A stretch of DNA of 64,000 bases from contig VDFB02193867.1 in NCBI GenBank assembly GCA_007258455.2, positions 526,132,189 to 526,196,188 on the forward strand. The letters run 5' to 3'. A program made the position numbers and the translations under genes. This DNA comes from Sequoia sempervirens. Its lineage: Eukaryota > Streptophyta > Pinopsida > Cupressales > Cupressaceae. The notes beneath the pieces are model-generated. The model did no database searches and was not told the origin of the DNA. It saw only the letters and a program-made list of their open reading frames with translations. Shown here in pieces: positions 36,751-46,849 of the stretch. Position 1 is the stretch's first letter. Each line of letters begins with the position of its first letter.

Positions 36751-36902
36751 TCTAAGAAAAGATCCGATCAGATTTGTTTAAGCAGTCAAGACAACTCTTC
36801 ATCTAGGGCAGATCTTGAAGGCAAGTATTGCAGATCCGAGGTTGCAAATTATTACAGACCTAAGGGCAGATCTTTGAAGGTGAATTTGTGCGGAAAAAGA
36901 AG

Positions 36903-37805
36903 ATGGTGAACAATGTCAAGGTAGAAGATAGGCTTGAAGGAGCATCAAACTTCAACTCTTGAAAACCCAAGGTACTCATTACATTAGAGGACAATGATCT
37001 CATTGAATTTGTAGAAAATGACATGCCCGAGCCGTTTGAAGACACAGAGAAAATCCAGTGGAAGAAAAATGGCACGAAGGCTAGGAAGATCGTAATAGAC
37101 TCTATAATGGATCACCTAGCACCAATCATCTCCAAAATGAAGACAGCTAAAGAAATGTTTGATACTCTAAAAGGATTGTATGAGATCAACAACACCAGCT
37201 GAGCCCTTGCTTTGAGACAACAGCTTCATTATGCAAAAATGGCTAAAGAAGATTCAATCATCTCATTCTTTATGAAGATTTTTGATTTGAGAGATCAGTT
37301 GAGCGCTATTGGGGATATAATTGCAGATAGAGATCTTGTCATGTTGGCACTAAATGGTCTTCTCCAATCTTGGGAACCCTTTATTCAGAGCATCAGTGGG
37401 AGATCCAAGTTGCCCAAGTTTGATCGTCTTCGAGCTGACTGTATTCAAGAAGAAACCAGATTGGCAGCAAGAGGAATTGGGCGTACCTATCATGATGTAG
37501 AAAATCAAGTTCTTGCCACACATACTTCTAGAGAAAGAGGCAGAGGAAGAAAGAGGAATAGAGACAGAGAATCAGATTCTGCCCCAGAACCGAAGAAGAA
37601 GAAGGATCTCTCTCACATTCAATGTTATAGGTGTGACAAGTATCGTCACTTTACTCAAGATTACAAATTAAAGTCTACACAACATGTTTCTACTACAGAA
37701 ATTGACATAGAAACATCTCGGAAGGAGCCAAGTTCTAAAGTTGATTCAGAAGGTTTCCTATTCATCTCCACTCTTTCAAGTATTCTGACAGTGATACTTG
37801 GTTGA
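36903..37805 (+). pseudogene. Copia gag, one frame with two TGA stops
   Basis: Starts at the first ATG after the primer-binding site (MVNNVKVEDRLEGASNFNS). One frame runs to 37805, broken only by TGA at 36960 (where Trp is usual) and TGA at 37200 (where Arg is usual), both consistent with C-to-T decay. Domain: UBN2-type copia gag, with SIMDHLAPIISKMKTAKEMFDTLK (residues about 65-90) and FFMKIFDLRDQL. A basic linker (RERGRGRKRNRDRE) precedes the zinc knuckle CYRCDKYRHFTQDY, whose last Cys is Tyr. Gag packages the element RNA in cytoplasmic particles. Confidence 0.85.
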
Positions 37806-38155
37806 TAGACAGTGGTGCTTCACGTCACATCACAAGCTACAGAGAGCATCTTACAGACTTAGTAGAGAAAGAGTCTAACTTACAAGTGATAATTGGAGAT
37901 GATGCTAGCTATGTCGTAAAAGGAATTGGGGCCACTTCCTTCCAGCTAGATTCAGGTATCCCTCTTCATTTGAGTGATGTACTATTCATACCTGGGATCA
38001 AAAGGAACCTTCTCTCCATTTCAGCCTTGGAGGACAAAGGGTACAAGGTTGCCTTCTCTAAAGGAAAGGTTCTTACATGGTCGAAGAAATCCAGCATAAA
38101 TTCAGCTTGTTTGATTGGCACTCGTCAAGAGCACCTATACAGATTGTCATTGTGA
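37802..38155 (+). pseudogene. Copia protease and GAG-pre-integrase start
   Basis: The aspartic protease active site DSGASRHIT is intact near the start. The LSDVLFIPGIKRNLLSISAL flap-strand region lies at about residues 55-80, and HLYRLS of the pre-integrase region closes the frame. It sits one frame off gag, overlapping it by 4 bases; the gag side lost a base upstream of DTWLIDSG. Catalytic residues look normal. Confidence 0.87.
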
Positions 38156-38285
38156 TCAGTTTCTTCGAAGAGGAGGAAATGACATTGAGAGGGAGTCTGA
38201 CAAACCATCAGAGGCAATCTTGGACAAGCAGGTCAGAAGCTTGATGTGGGTACTTGAAGCTTCAGAGGGAGTCACATCATCATGA
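38148..38285 (+). pseudogene. 46-codon tail after protease, pol missing
   Basis: In the frame shifted from HLYRL, the sequence continues HCDQFLRRGGNDIERES to a TGA stop (38283-38285). No integrase, RT or RNase H motif follows in the remaining 150 bp before the next LTR. The polyprotein therefore goes from protease straight to a short tail. This resembles non-autonomous gag-only elements (TR-GAG type); alternatively a deletion in this one copy. Confidence 0.6.
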
Positions 38286-38294
38286 AGATTTGTT

Positions 38295-38433
38295 GTAATG
38301 TATATTTCTCTGAGACGGAGAAATATGAGGTGAAAGCTCTTGTAATGTATATTTCTCTGAGACGGAGAGATATGAGGTGAAAGCCCTTGTAATGTATATT
38401 TCTCTGAGACGGAGAAATATGAGGTGCAAGCCC
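38295..38433 (+). repeat. Three 47-bp repeats, each with a hairpin
   Basis: Units start at 38295, 38342 and 38389 with GTAATGTATATTTCTCTGAG. Each holds ATATTTCTC-TGAGACG-GAGAAATAT, a 9-bp perfect inverted repeat around a 7-base loop (the middle unit has one A-to-G change that leaves a G-U pair). They lie in the element's 3' end, just before an inverted LTR. Confidence 0.92.
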
Positions 38434-38942
38434 TGTTAGTTTTATGATCAGATGTAATACACAGATAATTAATTCAAAATCAGATACACAACACAGCAGA
38501 TACCCTGGGAAAACCCTCCACTAGAGGGAGAAAAAACCCAGCAACAATATATCACTTATATATTGAATCACCAAAATAATGATCTCCTTACAAGAGGCCA
38601 ATATGAAGGCCTAAACACAAGCATCAAAGTATGATGCAACACAGATATACAAAGATACAATTCGCTAATGAAATCTCAGCCTCCAATAATGCCGAACTTG
38701 ATCTTGTATAACTCCGATCTGCCTTGAATATAAATTCGCACTTGAGATGAATGGAATAAGAACAATGAATGAATCGATGCCAAATGAGATACAATGAAGG
38801 TGTATATATACAAGATAGAAAGAGAGGATGCATCTCTTTAACATCATAAGTCGCCCCTCTTTGAAAGGACGTGATAACAATAAGCATGAAGTTGGCCCTC
38901 TTAGAAATTCATGTCTCTTCATAAATTGGAGTCTCTTCAATA
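38429..38942 (-). repeat. Copia LTR, minus orientation, cut by the gap
   Basis: Starts on the plus strand TGTTAGTTTTATGATCAG and carries CCCTGGGAAAACCCTCC and GAGGGAGAAAAAACCCAGC. It is the same family as the solo LTR 24651-25290 and the inverse of 36201-36735. No primer-binding site on its left. Its right border is lost in the N run. Confidence 0.75.
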
Positions 38943-39042
38943 NNNNNNNNNNNNNNNNNNNNNNNNNNNNNNNNNNNNNNNNNNNNNNNNNNNNNNNNNN
39001 NNNNNNNNNNNNNNNNNNNNNNNNNNNNNNNNNNNNNNNNNN
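38943..39042. other. Assembly gap (100 N)
   Basis: Exactly 100 N, the conventional placeholder for a gap of unknown size. Open frames drawn across it are meaningless. Confidence 0.99.
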
Positions 39043-39267
39043 TTTGTTAGATGTGGGGGTTTCCAAGGCTGATTCAAGGATATTCATAGAGTAGTTGTTT
39101 AGGAAGGACATGTTGGTTGGTTTGGAAGGGACTTTGTACATGGCTATGCTAGGTAAGGGCATTCCTCATCCTCATGACCTTGCATTTCTAGAAGACCTAG
39201 ATGCATTGGTTAAATTATTCCCTTTTCTTCTAGATGTTGGTGGAATGGATTTGTTAAAGCATTGATG
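39043..39267 (+). pseudogene. Coding-like fragment, family unknown
   Basis: The frame from 39046 reads LLDVGVSKADSRIFIE, a stop, then LFRKDMLVGLEGTLYMAMLG and PHPHDLAFLEDLDALVKLFP before the next stop. Composition looks like a real globular protein and the codons are not AT-driven. I recognise no family. The fragment is cut on its left by the gap. Confidence 0.35.
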
Positions 39268-40127
39268 TTTGGCTTCGCCCACCAATATCTCCTCTAGTTT
39301 GATGCTAATGCTAGTGGGGAGAACTTTATAGAAAAAAAATCAATTTGTGCCTATCAGCTATTCTGTTGCTCATTGAATATTGTGCAACTGCTAGTTTTAA
39401 AGACTTTCCATTTAAACATGGTCAGCCACCTTTTTTTAAATAATTCAAAGCTTCGTATCTTTAGAAAAGGCCAATACAATTGGTAACCAACAGTTAAAAA
39501 GATGCAAAAAGGTACAAATGAATAGGTGACATAGGCTACAGAAGTGGTTACAGGTCTGGGACCGTGCCCCACTATAGTTTTTTTTTTTTTTAATAATTTT
39601 CTAGATTTCTCTAATTTTCTTTTTTTTTTCAATTTCTTATTTATTTTGAAGGATTTCTATAAATGATTTTTTACTCGAGATGGAAAATATTTTTCTACAA
39701 AAATAATTTTGGGATTTTAAATTTTGATTTTCTCTACACATGCAAAATGGGTCTTTTACTAATTTTTTTTTCCTTTTTTTTCAACTTTTTCAAAATAGGT
39801 CAAATTTTATATCAAAATTCATCTCTCAGCCAACCTGAATCCAACCAATAGGTTCATGTTTTTTTAGGAGGTTATTTGTGAAATTTCCCCCACAAAACTC
39901 TCACATACAAACTCAAACCAAGAAACCCTTTTTCACCCAAAATTGGAAAACTTTAGATCTGTAATAAACCCAACAAATATTGACAACCCAAAAGCCCAAA
40001 TCTACATAAGAACATCTACAAGTGTTTCATATCTTATAATTCCTCATGCCCTACATTCATGTCCATGGCTTCAACTTTGCAAAATCTCTCAAGCTAGGGT
40101 TATAACAAAGAATCATCAATCATGAAA
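39268..40127. other. Internal region of a minus-strand copia relic, no gene
   Basis: AT-rich, with T-runs at 39578-39592 and around 39760-39780. It lies on the internal side of the primer-binding site at 40128. A short minus frame starts MDMNVGHEEL near 40073 and stops at once. No gag or pol motif seen: either a non-coding (LARD/TRIM-like) element or heavy decay. Confidence 0.4.
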
Positions 40128-40139
40128 GCTCTGATACCA
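40128..40139 (-). promoter_or_regulatory. Primer-binding site
   Basis: Minus-strand TGGTATCAGAGC, two bases from the LTR border at 40142. It shows that the adjoining LTR is the 5' LTR of a minus-strand copia element. Confidence 0.9.
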
Positions 40140-40141
40140 CT

Positions 40142-40848
40142 TGTTAGGAAATATTACATTCAAACCCAAAATCTTAATTCACTTCCTACATAACCCAAGA
40201 GAGATTAACATGAATACAAGTTTTCCAAATTCATAGATAAAAAAGACAAGCCACAAGATAACACAAGATTTACCCTCCTCAAGAGGGAAAAACCCAGCCT
40301 CCAAAAGCATCCATACTCCATTGTATTAATCACCCATAAGAAAATATAAGAGTTACAATGAATACCTTTGAAGCATCAAACCCTCCAATGCACTCTCATG
40401 TGTCCAAGCATGAATCCACACATCCCATACCATGCTTCACAAATGCACTCTTTAGGAAGAATCAATAATCACAACCAACTTTCCTAGCTCACCACCTAAA
40501 CCACTATATTGTGTTTTATTTTATAGAAACAAGGTCACACAAATATAACTTGTGGTAAGGTAAGGTAAAACCATGTACCAAAAAACCATGTGAATACAAA
40601 ACCATTGACCCCTCATTTCTAATATTGGGTATTGAGCCATTACAATATTTATTTCCCCAATATTAAATTACTACCACATATCTCCTACACAAATAGTAAT
40701 ACAATGTTACAATACATCACGTGGGTCCCAAATAATTACCTAGTGTGATTAACAACACCACCAAGGTGTATCACAACTAAATAATTATTTAATTACAATA
40801 ACATAACAAAAAAATTTATGGAATGGTGTACAACACCATATCCCAACA
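40142..40848 (-). repeat. 5' LTR of a minus-strand copia element
   Basis: 707 bp, on the minus strand TGTTGGGATATGGTGTTG to CCTAACA. Contains CCCTCCTCAAGAGGGAAAAA, the usual copia LTR hairpin block. It interrupts the 5' LTR of the plus-strand copia element that resumes at 40849. The expected left-hand remainder of that LTR is not found before the gap. Confidence 0.83.
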
Positions 40849-41393
40849 TGAATATTCTAATCATTTAATTATAGAGAAAAGTGTGGAGAAGATTGAGTGA
40901 AGTGTAAAGGAGTGTTTTTGTGCATAACTGAAACTGTAATTAGGCTTTTGTAGAAGCTAATTTCTTAGTTCATACCTTAAAGATCTAATCCAAATTTCTA
41001 TAATATAGTGTGTCTTCTTTGGGTAGTGATCCCTCTTGTATTTGAGCAGTGAGCTCTAGGTAGTGTGCCTGAATGCATGTGCATTCCCATTATTCTTCAT
41101 TATACTTTTAACATGGTATAATATTGTGGACTAACATAGTGTGCCTGAATGCATGTGCATTCCCATTATTCTTCATTATACTTTTAACATGGTATAATAT
41201 TGTGGACTAACATCCACCATGGTTTTTCCCCTAATAGGGTTTCCATGTATAAAATATGTTTTTGATGTGTTGATTGTATGTGGTTTATTGTTCATTCATT
41301 AGATCTGATATTAATTTAAGTTTGAAAAGTTCAAATATTATGTGACAACTAATTCACCCCCCATCTTAGTTGTCTATCATTTTTTTTCCAACA
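40849..41393 (+). repeat. Truncated 5' LTR with private 76-bp duplication
   Basis: Matches the 3' LTR from about 46365 to its end; the first ~700 bp are missing. The segment TAGTGTGCCTGAATGCATGT... (41061-41136) is repeated at 41137-41212, whereas the 3' LTR has one copy. The duplication arose after insertion, in this LTR only. Confidence 0.88.
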
Positions 41394-41395
41394 AC

Positions 41396-41410
41396 TGGTA
41401 TCAAAGTAGG
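41396..41410 (+). promoter_or_regulatory. Primer-binding site
   Basis: TGGTATCAAAGTAGG, two bases after the LTR end, resembling the initiator methionine tRNA site. Confidence 0.88.
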
Positions 41411-41448
41411 TTCCTCTGAAGAAATTTCAAAGCTTGAGGTGATCTGAG

Positions 41449-42423
41449 ATGGAATCATACAAGAAGGATAGTCCTAGATTTGAGGGAACTAACTACTCTC
41501 TATGGAAGATGAGAATGGAGTGTCATTTAAGATGTATTAGAGAACACTTCTGGAAGATTACAAAGAACATATATACTATTCCTCAAAATGGTCCTACTAC
41601 TCTTGATGAGATCAAAGAAGTTGAATATAATATCATGGCTATAGAATCTTTTTTGAGTTCTCTGACAGATTCAAATATGACTAATGTGATAGAATTGAAG
41701 ACAAATCACAAGATCTGGAAGAAGCTAGAGGCATTGCATGAAGGAGATGCACTTGTGAAGGTTTCCAAGCTAAAAAGTTTTAAAGGCAAGTATGAATCCT
41801 GGAACATGGGTGAAGATGAAAATATTTGTTATTTTATGCAAAGAATAAATGAACTTGTGATTGGTATTAGATGTGTTGGTGGTACCCTGGATGAACAAGA
41901 TATTGTACCTAAAGTGCATAGATCATTGCTTGCTTCATACAAATCAAAGGATCATGCTATTGAAGAGCTCAAAACAATAACAAATGTGACAAGAGATATG
42001 TTGATAGGTAAACTTGTTGCCTTTGAGTTGAGTGAATTTGGTGATTCTATCCCTAAGATTGAATATGCATTCAAGGCCTCTATATCCAGAAGAAACAAGA
42101 AAAGTTATGATATGGGAGAGAGTTCTAGCAAGAAATTCAAGTATGAGGAAGAGATGAGACAACTTGAAGATGAAGAAAGAGAGGTACAAGAGCTGGAAGC
42201 AATGATTATGAAGAAAGAAGGCAGAGGGCAAGTAAAGTATAAAGGAAAGTTGTCTATTAAATGTTTCTCTTGCAGTAAAATAGGTCATTTTTCTTCTAGG
42301 TGTCCTGAAAGAGTTCCTAGGTCTAAGCCTAACAAACCTAGATTTGAAAAGAAATGTTATTATGTTGAAGAAGGTGTGACTAATGAAGAATTTGATAAAG
42401 AAAATAGAAATGAAGATGAATAG
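41449..42423 (+). CDS. Copia gag (intact, 324 codons)
   Basis: Start Met is the first after the primer-binding site, in the context GATCTGAGATGG. The N-terminus YKKDSPRFEGTNYSLWKMRM is the DUF4219/gag-like opening (FxGxNYxxWKxRM). The UBN2 capsid domain follows (residues 55-190: IWKKLEALHEGD, SWNMGEDENICYFMQRINEL). A charged coiled-coil (residues 225-260) precedes the CCHC knuckle CFSCSKIGHFSSRC (residues 276-289). Full length for the family with no stop, the only complete retroelement protein in this block. It forms RNA-packaging particles. It may only be undecayed by chance, since the pol genes beside it are broken. Confidence 0.9.
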   Translation: MESYKKDSPRFEGTNYSLWKMRMECHLRCIREHFWKITKNIYTIPQNGPTTLDEIKEVEYNIMAIESFLSSLTDSNMTNVIELKTNHKIWKKLEALHEGDALVKVSKLKSFKGKYESWNMGEDENICYFMQRINELVIGIRCVGGTLDEQDIVPKVHRSLLASYKSKDHAIEELKTITNVTRDMLIGKLVAFELSEFGDSIPKIEYAFKASISRRNKKSYDMGESSSKKFKYEEEMRQLEDEEREVQELEAMIMKKEGRGQVKYKGKLSIKCFSCSKIGHFSSRCPERVPRSKPNKPRFEKKCYYVEEGVTNEEFDKENRNEDE

Positions 42424-42507
42424 GTTTTCATTGCTATTAAGGAAAATGGTCCAGTGGCTACTAAATCTACTAATAATCAGAATGTTGAGAAATATCTTGC
42501 AACCTGA

Positions 42508-42852
42508 ATTGAAGAAAATGATGAGTGGGTTATTGGAAGTGGATGCTCACATCATCTGACTAGAGACAAAGGAAAATTTGTAAGTTTGGAGAAATATGAA
42601 GGTGGGGTTGTAAGATTCAGAGATAACAATGCTATTGTGATTTGTGGTAGAGGGTCTATTTGTTTTAGTGGTAAACATAATACTGAAGATGTCCTTTATG
42701 TTGAAGGATTGGAGCATAATCTTTTGATTATTGGAAAGATGGTGAAAAAGGGTTACAATCTTCAATTCAAAGATAGAAGATACATGATTCTTGGAAGCTT
42801 TGGAAATGTAATTGCATTAAATACAAATACAAGAGGTAATATTTTCCCTTGA
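42508..42852 (+). pseudogene. Copia protease with mutated active site
   Basis: WVIGSGCSHHLTRDKGKF is the active-site region, but the catalytic Asp of DSG is Gly (GSG). NTEDVLYVEGLEHNLLIIGK is the flap and helix region expected in copia proteases. The frame is continuous with MEKYEGGVVRFRDNNA (Met 42586 is internal). With GSG it could not cut the polyprotein. Confidence 0.86.
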
Positions 42853-42879
42853 GTGCTTCTAATGAAAGTTGTTTAATTG

Positions 42880-43730
42880 CTCAAGTATATTAAAGTTGGT
42901 TATGGCATAGGAGGTTGTGCCATGTGAATTTTTATAACATTGGCAAGGTAAACTTCACTCAAGTAGTAAGAGATATACCTAATCTACTGAAGCCTAATAA
43001 CACAATATGCAAGGAATGTGAGATGGGAAAATAGACTAGAGTTTATTTTTAGAGCAAAAAGTATCATTCTAATGGAGTACTAGAGTTGGTGCATATTGAT
43101 ATATGTGGTCCCTACAAAATCATAACTCTACAAGGAGAAAGGTATGTTATGCTACTTATTGATGATTACTATAGGATGATATGGGTTGCTTTCTTAAGAG
43201 AAACATGTGAAGCATTAGAGAAGTTAAAAAAATTCAAAGCTATGGTAGAGAATGAGATAGGTTTGAAGGTAAAATACCTAAGGTTAGACAAATGTGGTGA
43301 GTTCACCTCTCAAGAGTTCAATTCTTTATGTGAAGAGCATGGAATCAAAAGATAGCTACCTGCTGCTCCCCAAACTCGTCAATAGAATGGAGTTGTTAAG
43401 AGAAAGAATAGAACAATTTTGGATGTTGCTAGAACAATGATATTGTAAGAAAATGTGCCTCACATCTATTAGAGAGAAGTTGTAAGAACTTTTGTGTACA
43501 CTCTAAATTGGGTAAATGTCAACAGTAGTTTTGGAAAGACACCTTTTGAGTTGTGGTTTGGTTATAAGCCTACTATTAAATATTTCAAGATCTTTGGAAG
43601 TAAGTGTTATATTAAGAGAGATGAGGACATAGGAAAGTTTGATGCAAGGAGTGATGAAGGAATCTTTCTAGGTTACTCTACTAAAAGAAAGGCTTACCAA
43701 TGCTATAATAGAAGACTAAAAGCCTTAGGG
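42880..43730 (+). pseudogene. Copia integrase with mutated active site
   Basis: The pre-integrase part lies at 42890-43030. The core starts VHIDICGPYKIIT (first Asp), followed by YLRLDKCGEFTS (second Asp). In NGVVKRKNRTI the catalytic Glu of the usual NGVVERKNRT is Lys. TPFELWFGYKPTIKYFKIFG and DEGIFLGYSTKRKAYQCYN complete the C-terminal region. In-frame stops at about 43354 and 43384 and again near 43448. Dead enzyme. Confidence 0.88.
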
Positions 43731-43909
43731 GAAAAATCCCAGTTAGATAGTGGGATTTTCATATCTTATTCAGAATATGTAAGAGAGTTACTAAAAGAGT
43801 TTGGAATGGAAGACTCAAAGCCTCTTGGTACCCCCATGGTAATTGGATGCAAGTTAACATAGAATAATGATTCTCCTAAGAAAAATAAAATAAAATAAAT
43901 CAAACAAGA
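43731..43909 (+). pseudogene. Copia RT remnant with internal deletion
   Basis: Directly after the integrase end (YNRRLK) the frame jumps to DSGIFISYSEYVRELLKEFG and EDSKPLGTPM, which is the very end of the copia RT domain. Most of the RT, including the YVDD region, is absent. The join is in frame, giving an integrase-RT-tail fusion of 122 codons (43494-43862). Confidence 0.85.
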
Positions 43910-44696
43910 GGGTATGTGCAGGATCACGATGGGCCAAAAAGTGGTAATATGATGGGTATGTGGATGATGACTATTTTTTAACCCAAAATTGATGAAACAA
44001 AAAGGGTTTTAAAAGGATATTCTCAAATTTCCACTGATATAAATTATGCTTTAATTTTAATTTAATAAGTAATTATTATTCATTTTCTATTTAAATTATG
44101 ACTAAAGTCCTGATTGATAGCATGATTGAAAAACATGTATAGATTTCAAATAGTATCACATTTTTTTAATCCAAAACATGTGTCACATTCTATGCTTCAC
44201 ATATTATAGGATTAAAAAAAGAAAAAATGAGTTTCATGAAGTTTTGACTAAATTAAGGTGGTCAGACATGCAAGTTTTTTATATTTTTTAAAAATTTATA
44301 ATAAAAAAATCATAATTAATTATTTACTTGGAAAAAAATTACAAAAAATATGCATCACATCAGGGCATGAATCCTCTACTTATGTCTAAAATATTATAAA
44401 AAAATATTATCATTTTATTGTGGTTAGGGTGGTACGATATACACCTACTTATTTTTTCCTTGAAATTTAAGTACGACTACATTGAAATTTTAAATTTTCG
44501 CCAAATAGATTTTAAAAAAAAAAACCCTAGTAGTTTAGAATCTACAATCAATTCTCTACAGATTCTATTTTTATATATTTTTGAAATAATATAGATAACT
44601 TATTCAAAATTTTATGTCAAGTTTCCTAACTCTAATTTTTTTGAATTTTTTGCCACTTACAGGCCTATTTTTTCTATGATGATCCTACACATACCC
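43910..44696. mobile_element. TIR element (MITE-like), 787 bp, nested in copia
   Basis: Left end GGGTATGTGCAGGATCA; right end reverse-complements to GGGTATGTGTAGGATCA: 17-bp inverted repeats with one mismatch, and weaker similarity further in (AGTGG/AGTGGC). Flanked by AAGA at 43906-43909 and 44697-44700. Removing the element and one AAGA restores the copia frame across Q-T-R-N-R-S-M-I-G-G, which fixes the borders. The interior is AT-rich and non-coding. The 4-bp duplication does not fit the common plant superfamilies cleanly, so family is left open. Confidence 0.85.
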
Positions 44697-44700
44697 AAGA

Positions 44701-45375
44701 AATAGGTCAATGATTGGAGGATTGCTCTACTTAACTCAAACTAGACCATACATCATGAATGTTGTATGTATGGTTGCTAGATATCAAGCTAATCCAAAAG
44801 AATCTCATGTAACTACTGTAAAGAGAATTTTTAGATACCTGAAAGGAATAGTTGAATTTGGGCTTTGGTATCCTAAAGATGATGATCTTACTTTCAATAC
44901 CTATACTGATGCAGATTGGGTAGGTGATATGGATGATAGGAAAAGAAATAGTGGTGGTGCTTTCTTCCTAGGGAAGAAGTTGGTGTCTTGGTTAGGTATA
45001 AAGTAGAATTCCATTTCCCTATCTACTATTGAGGCAAAATATATTGTTGCTGCCAATAGTTGTACTCAAGTGTTGTGCATGAAATAGATGTTGAAGGATA
45101 TAAGAGTAGTATATGATGAGACTATTCCCATATACTATGAAAATTAAAGTGCAATAAACATATCAAAGAATCCGGTGCTACACTCTAAGACCAAGCATAT
45201 ATCAATCAAGTTTCACTTCTTGAGGGACAAAGTGAGTGAGAAAGAAGTCATACTGGAGTATGTGCCTACCAAAGAGTAGATTGCAGAAATTTTCACCAAG
45301 CCATTGCCAAAGTATACTTTTGAGTATCTTAGAGGAATGGTAGGGGTAATTACCCCTCCTAATAAGAACTAGAGA
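44701..45375 (+). pseudogene. Copia RT C-terminus and RNase H
   Basis: SMIGGLLYLTQTRPYIMNVV is the RT-RNase H connection. YTDADWVGDMDDRKRNSGGAFF holds the RNase H Asp motif and the conserved S-G strand. KLVSWLGIK and stop, then ISLSTIEAKYIVAANS (E of the active site) and HISIKFHFLRDKV, VPTKE and IFTKPLP follow. Stops at 45004 and several later points. Normally degrades the RNA strand during reverse transcription. Confidence 0.88.
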
Positions 45376-45652
45376 TATATTTACTTACATCAATTTGTGT
45401 GCATCATAGCTATATTTTGATTTGAATTTATGTTTCCATGGCTACTACTCAGGGGGAGTAGTCAGATGTGTAGATATGTGGTTCATATCTTGTAGGTGAA
45501 AATATAATGCTTATCTTTTCCATTGATATCAAATGGTTAGAAGAGAATGTGAAAAATAGTATGAGGAGAAGAGTCATAATCTAAGGGGGAGTAAGTGCTA
45601 ATTGAGAGTTGCACTGATGGTGTTTTTCACATCATGTGTTTCCAACAATGCC

Positions 45653-45664
45653 AAAGGGGGAGAT
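45653..45664 (+). promoter_or_regulatory. Polypurine tract
   Basis: AAAGGGGGAGAT immediately before the 3' LTR start TGTTGG. Two similar GGGGGAG tracts lie upstream at 45452 and 45586, as is common in copia 3' ends. Confidence 0.88.
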
Positions 45665-46842
45665 TGTTGGATGTTGTGGTTGTGTTGTTGATATGTGGTT
45701 TTTATTGATCTAAAAACTATTAGCATTGATGTATTGGAAGTTGTATATGTCAAGGATATTGAGAAAATTGTTAAAGAAAGAGTTGTAGGTTGAAAGTGGA
45801 ATAGTAAAGGTCATGAAGGTGTTTTGCTCAGTACGTTAATGATTAGATGTTATGGACTAAAGGGTTTAATCTTGAGTGTATCTAGTTTATCCACCAAAAT
45901 TTTCAAAGGTCCGCGTGAATATTTGATCATGTTATGAATAGTTGTCTTTATGTGGCTTTGGTTAATGTTCCTAATTGAATTTGATGTGACTCTAGTAAAT
46001 TTAGTTGCTACAAATGCCTCTCTGATGATTTTTGATGCTTGTGGATGTTTCTAGACCGCTTTCTATCCTTGTTTCACATCTACATTGATTCATGGTTGGT
46101 GATTTTTTTGTTACATGTTCAGGTTTTCACATTCTGACTAACATGTGGATGTAATGTGTTGTGGATCCTTGGAGATTAAAATTTGAATGTTTGGCATGCT
46201 CGAGGATATTGTTTGATTTGTAAAATTGGGTCAATATCATGTATATGTTTTATATTTTTTTTTTTTCCGACAAAGTTGTTGATGTAAATCCATGAAGTGG
46301 ACATATAAGAGTGATTGTTTGAAATAAGTGAAGTGTACAAGTGAATGTGCCAAAAGCAGATGTGTGAATAGTGTTCTAATCATTAGATTGTAGAGTAGAT
46401 TGTGAGAAGATTGAGCGAAGAGTGAAGGAGTTTTTTTGTGCATAACCAAAACTATAATCAGACTTTTGTAGAATTTAATTTCTCAGTTCATACCCTATGG
46501 ATCTAATCCAAATTGCTGTAAGACAGTGTGTCTTCTTTTGGTAGTGAGACCTCTTGTTTTTGACTAATGAGCTCTAGGTAGTGTGCCTAAATTCATGTTT
46601 ATTTCCATTATTCTTCATTATACTTTTAATAGAGTATAATATTGTGGACTAACATCCACCATGGTTTTTCCCCTAACAAGGTTTCCATGTATAAAATTTT
46701 GGTGCTCTCTATGTTGATTTTTTGTGGTTTATTGTTCATTCATCAAATTTGAGATTAAGTTAAGTTAAGTTTGAAAAGTTTAAATATTGTGTGACAACTA
46801 ATTCACCCTCCTACTCAGTTGTTTGTCCTTGTTTTTCCAACA
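45665..46842 (+). repeat. 3' LTR of the copia element
   Basis: 1178 bp, TGTTGGATGTTG to TTTTTCCAACA. Its last ~480 bp match 40849-41393 apart from the 76-bp duplication there. Confidence 0.9.
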
Positions 46843-46849
46843 ATACACT

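Larger units (their letters stand above)
40849..46842 (+). mobile_element. Ty1/copia element, 5'-truncated, with nested insert
   Basis: Truncated 5' LTR 40849-41393, primer-binding site 41396-41410, gag, protease, integrase, RT remnant, RNase H, polypurine tract, full 3' LTR 45665-46842. Presumed target duplication ATACA follows at 46843. RT is mostly deleted, and a TIR element occupies 43910-44696. Gag alone is intact, so the copy is non-autonomous. Confidence 0.92.

Noticed and set aside
38665..39162. 165-codon minus frame crossing 38943-39042
   Set aside because: It runs through 100 N and is not a real reading frame.
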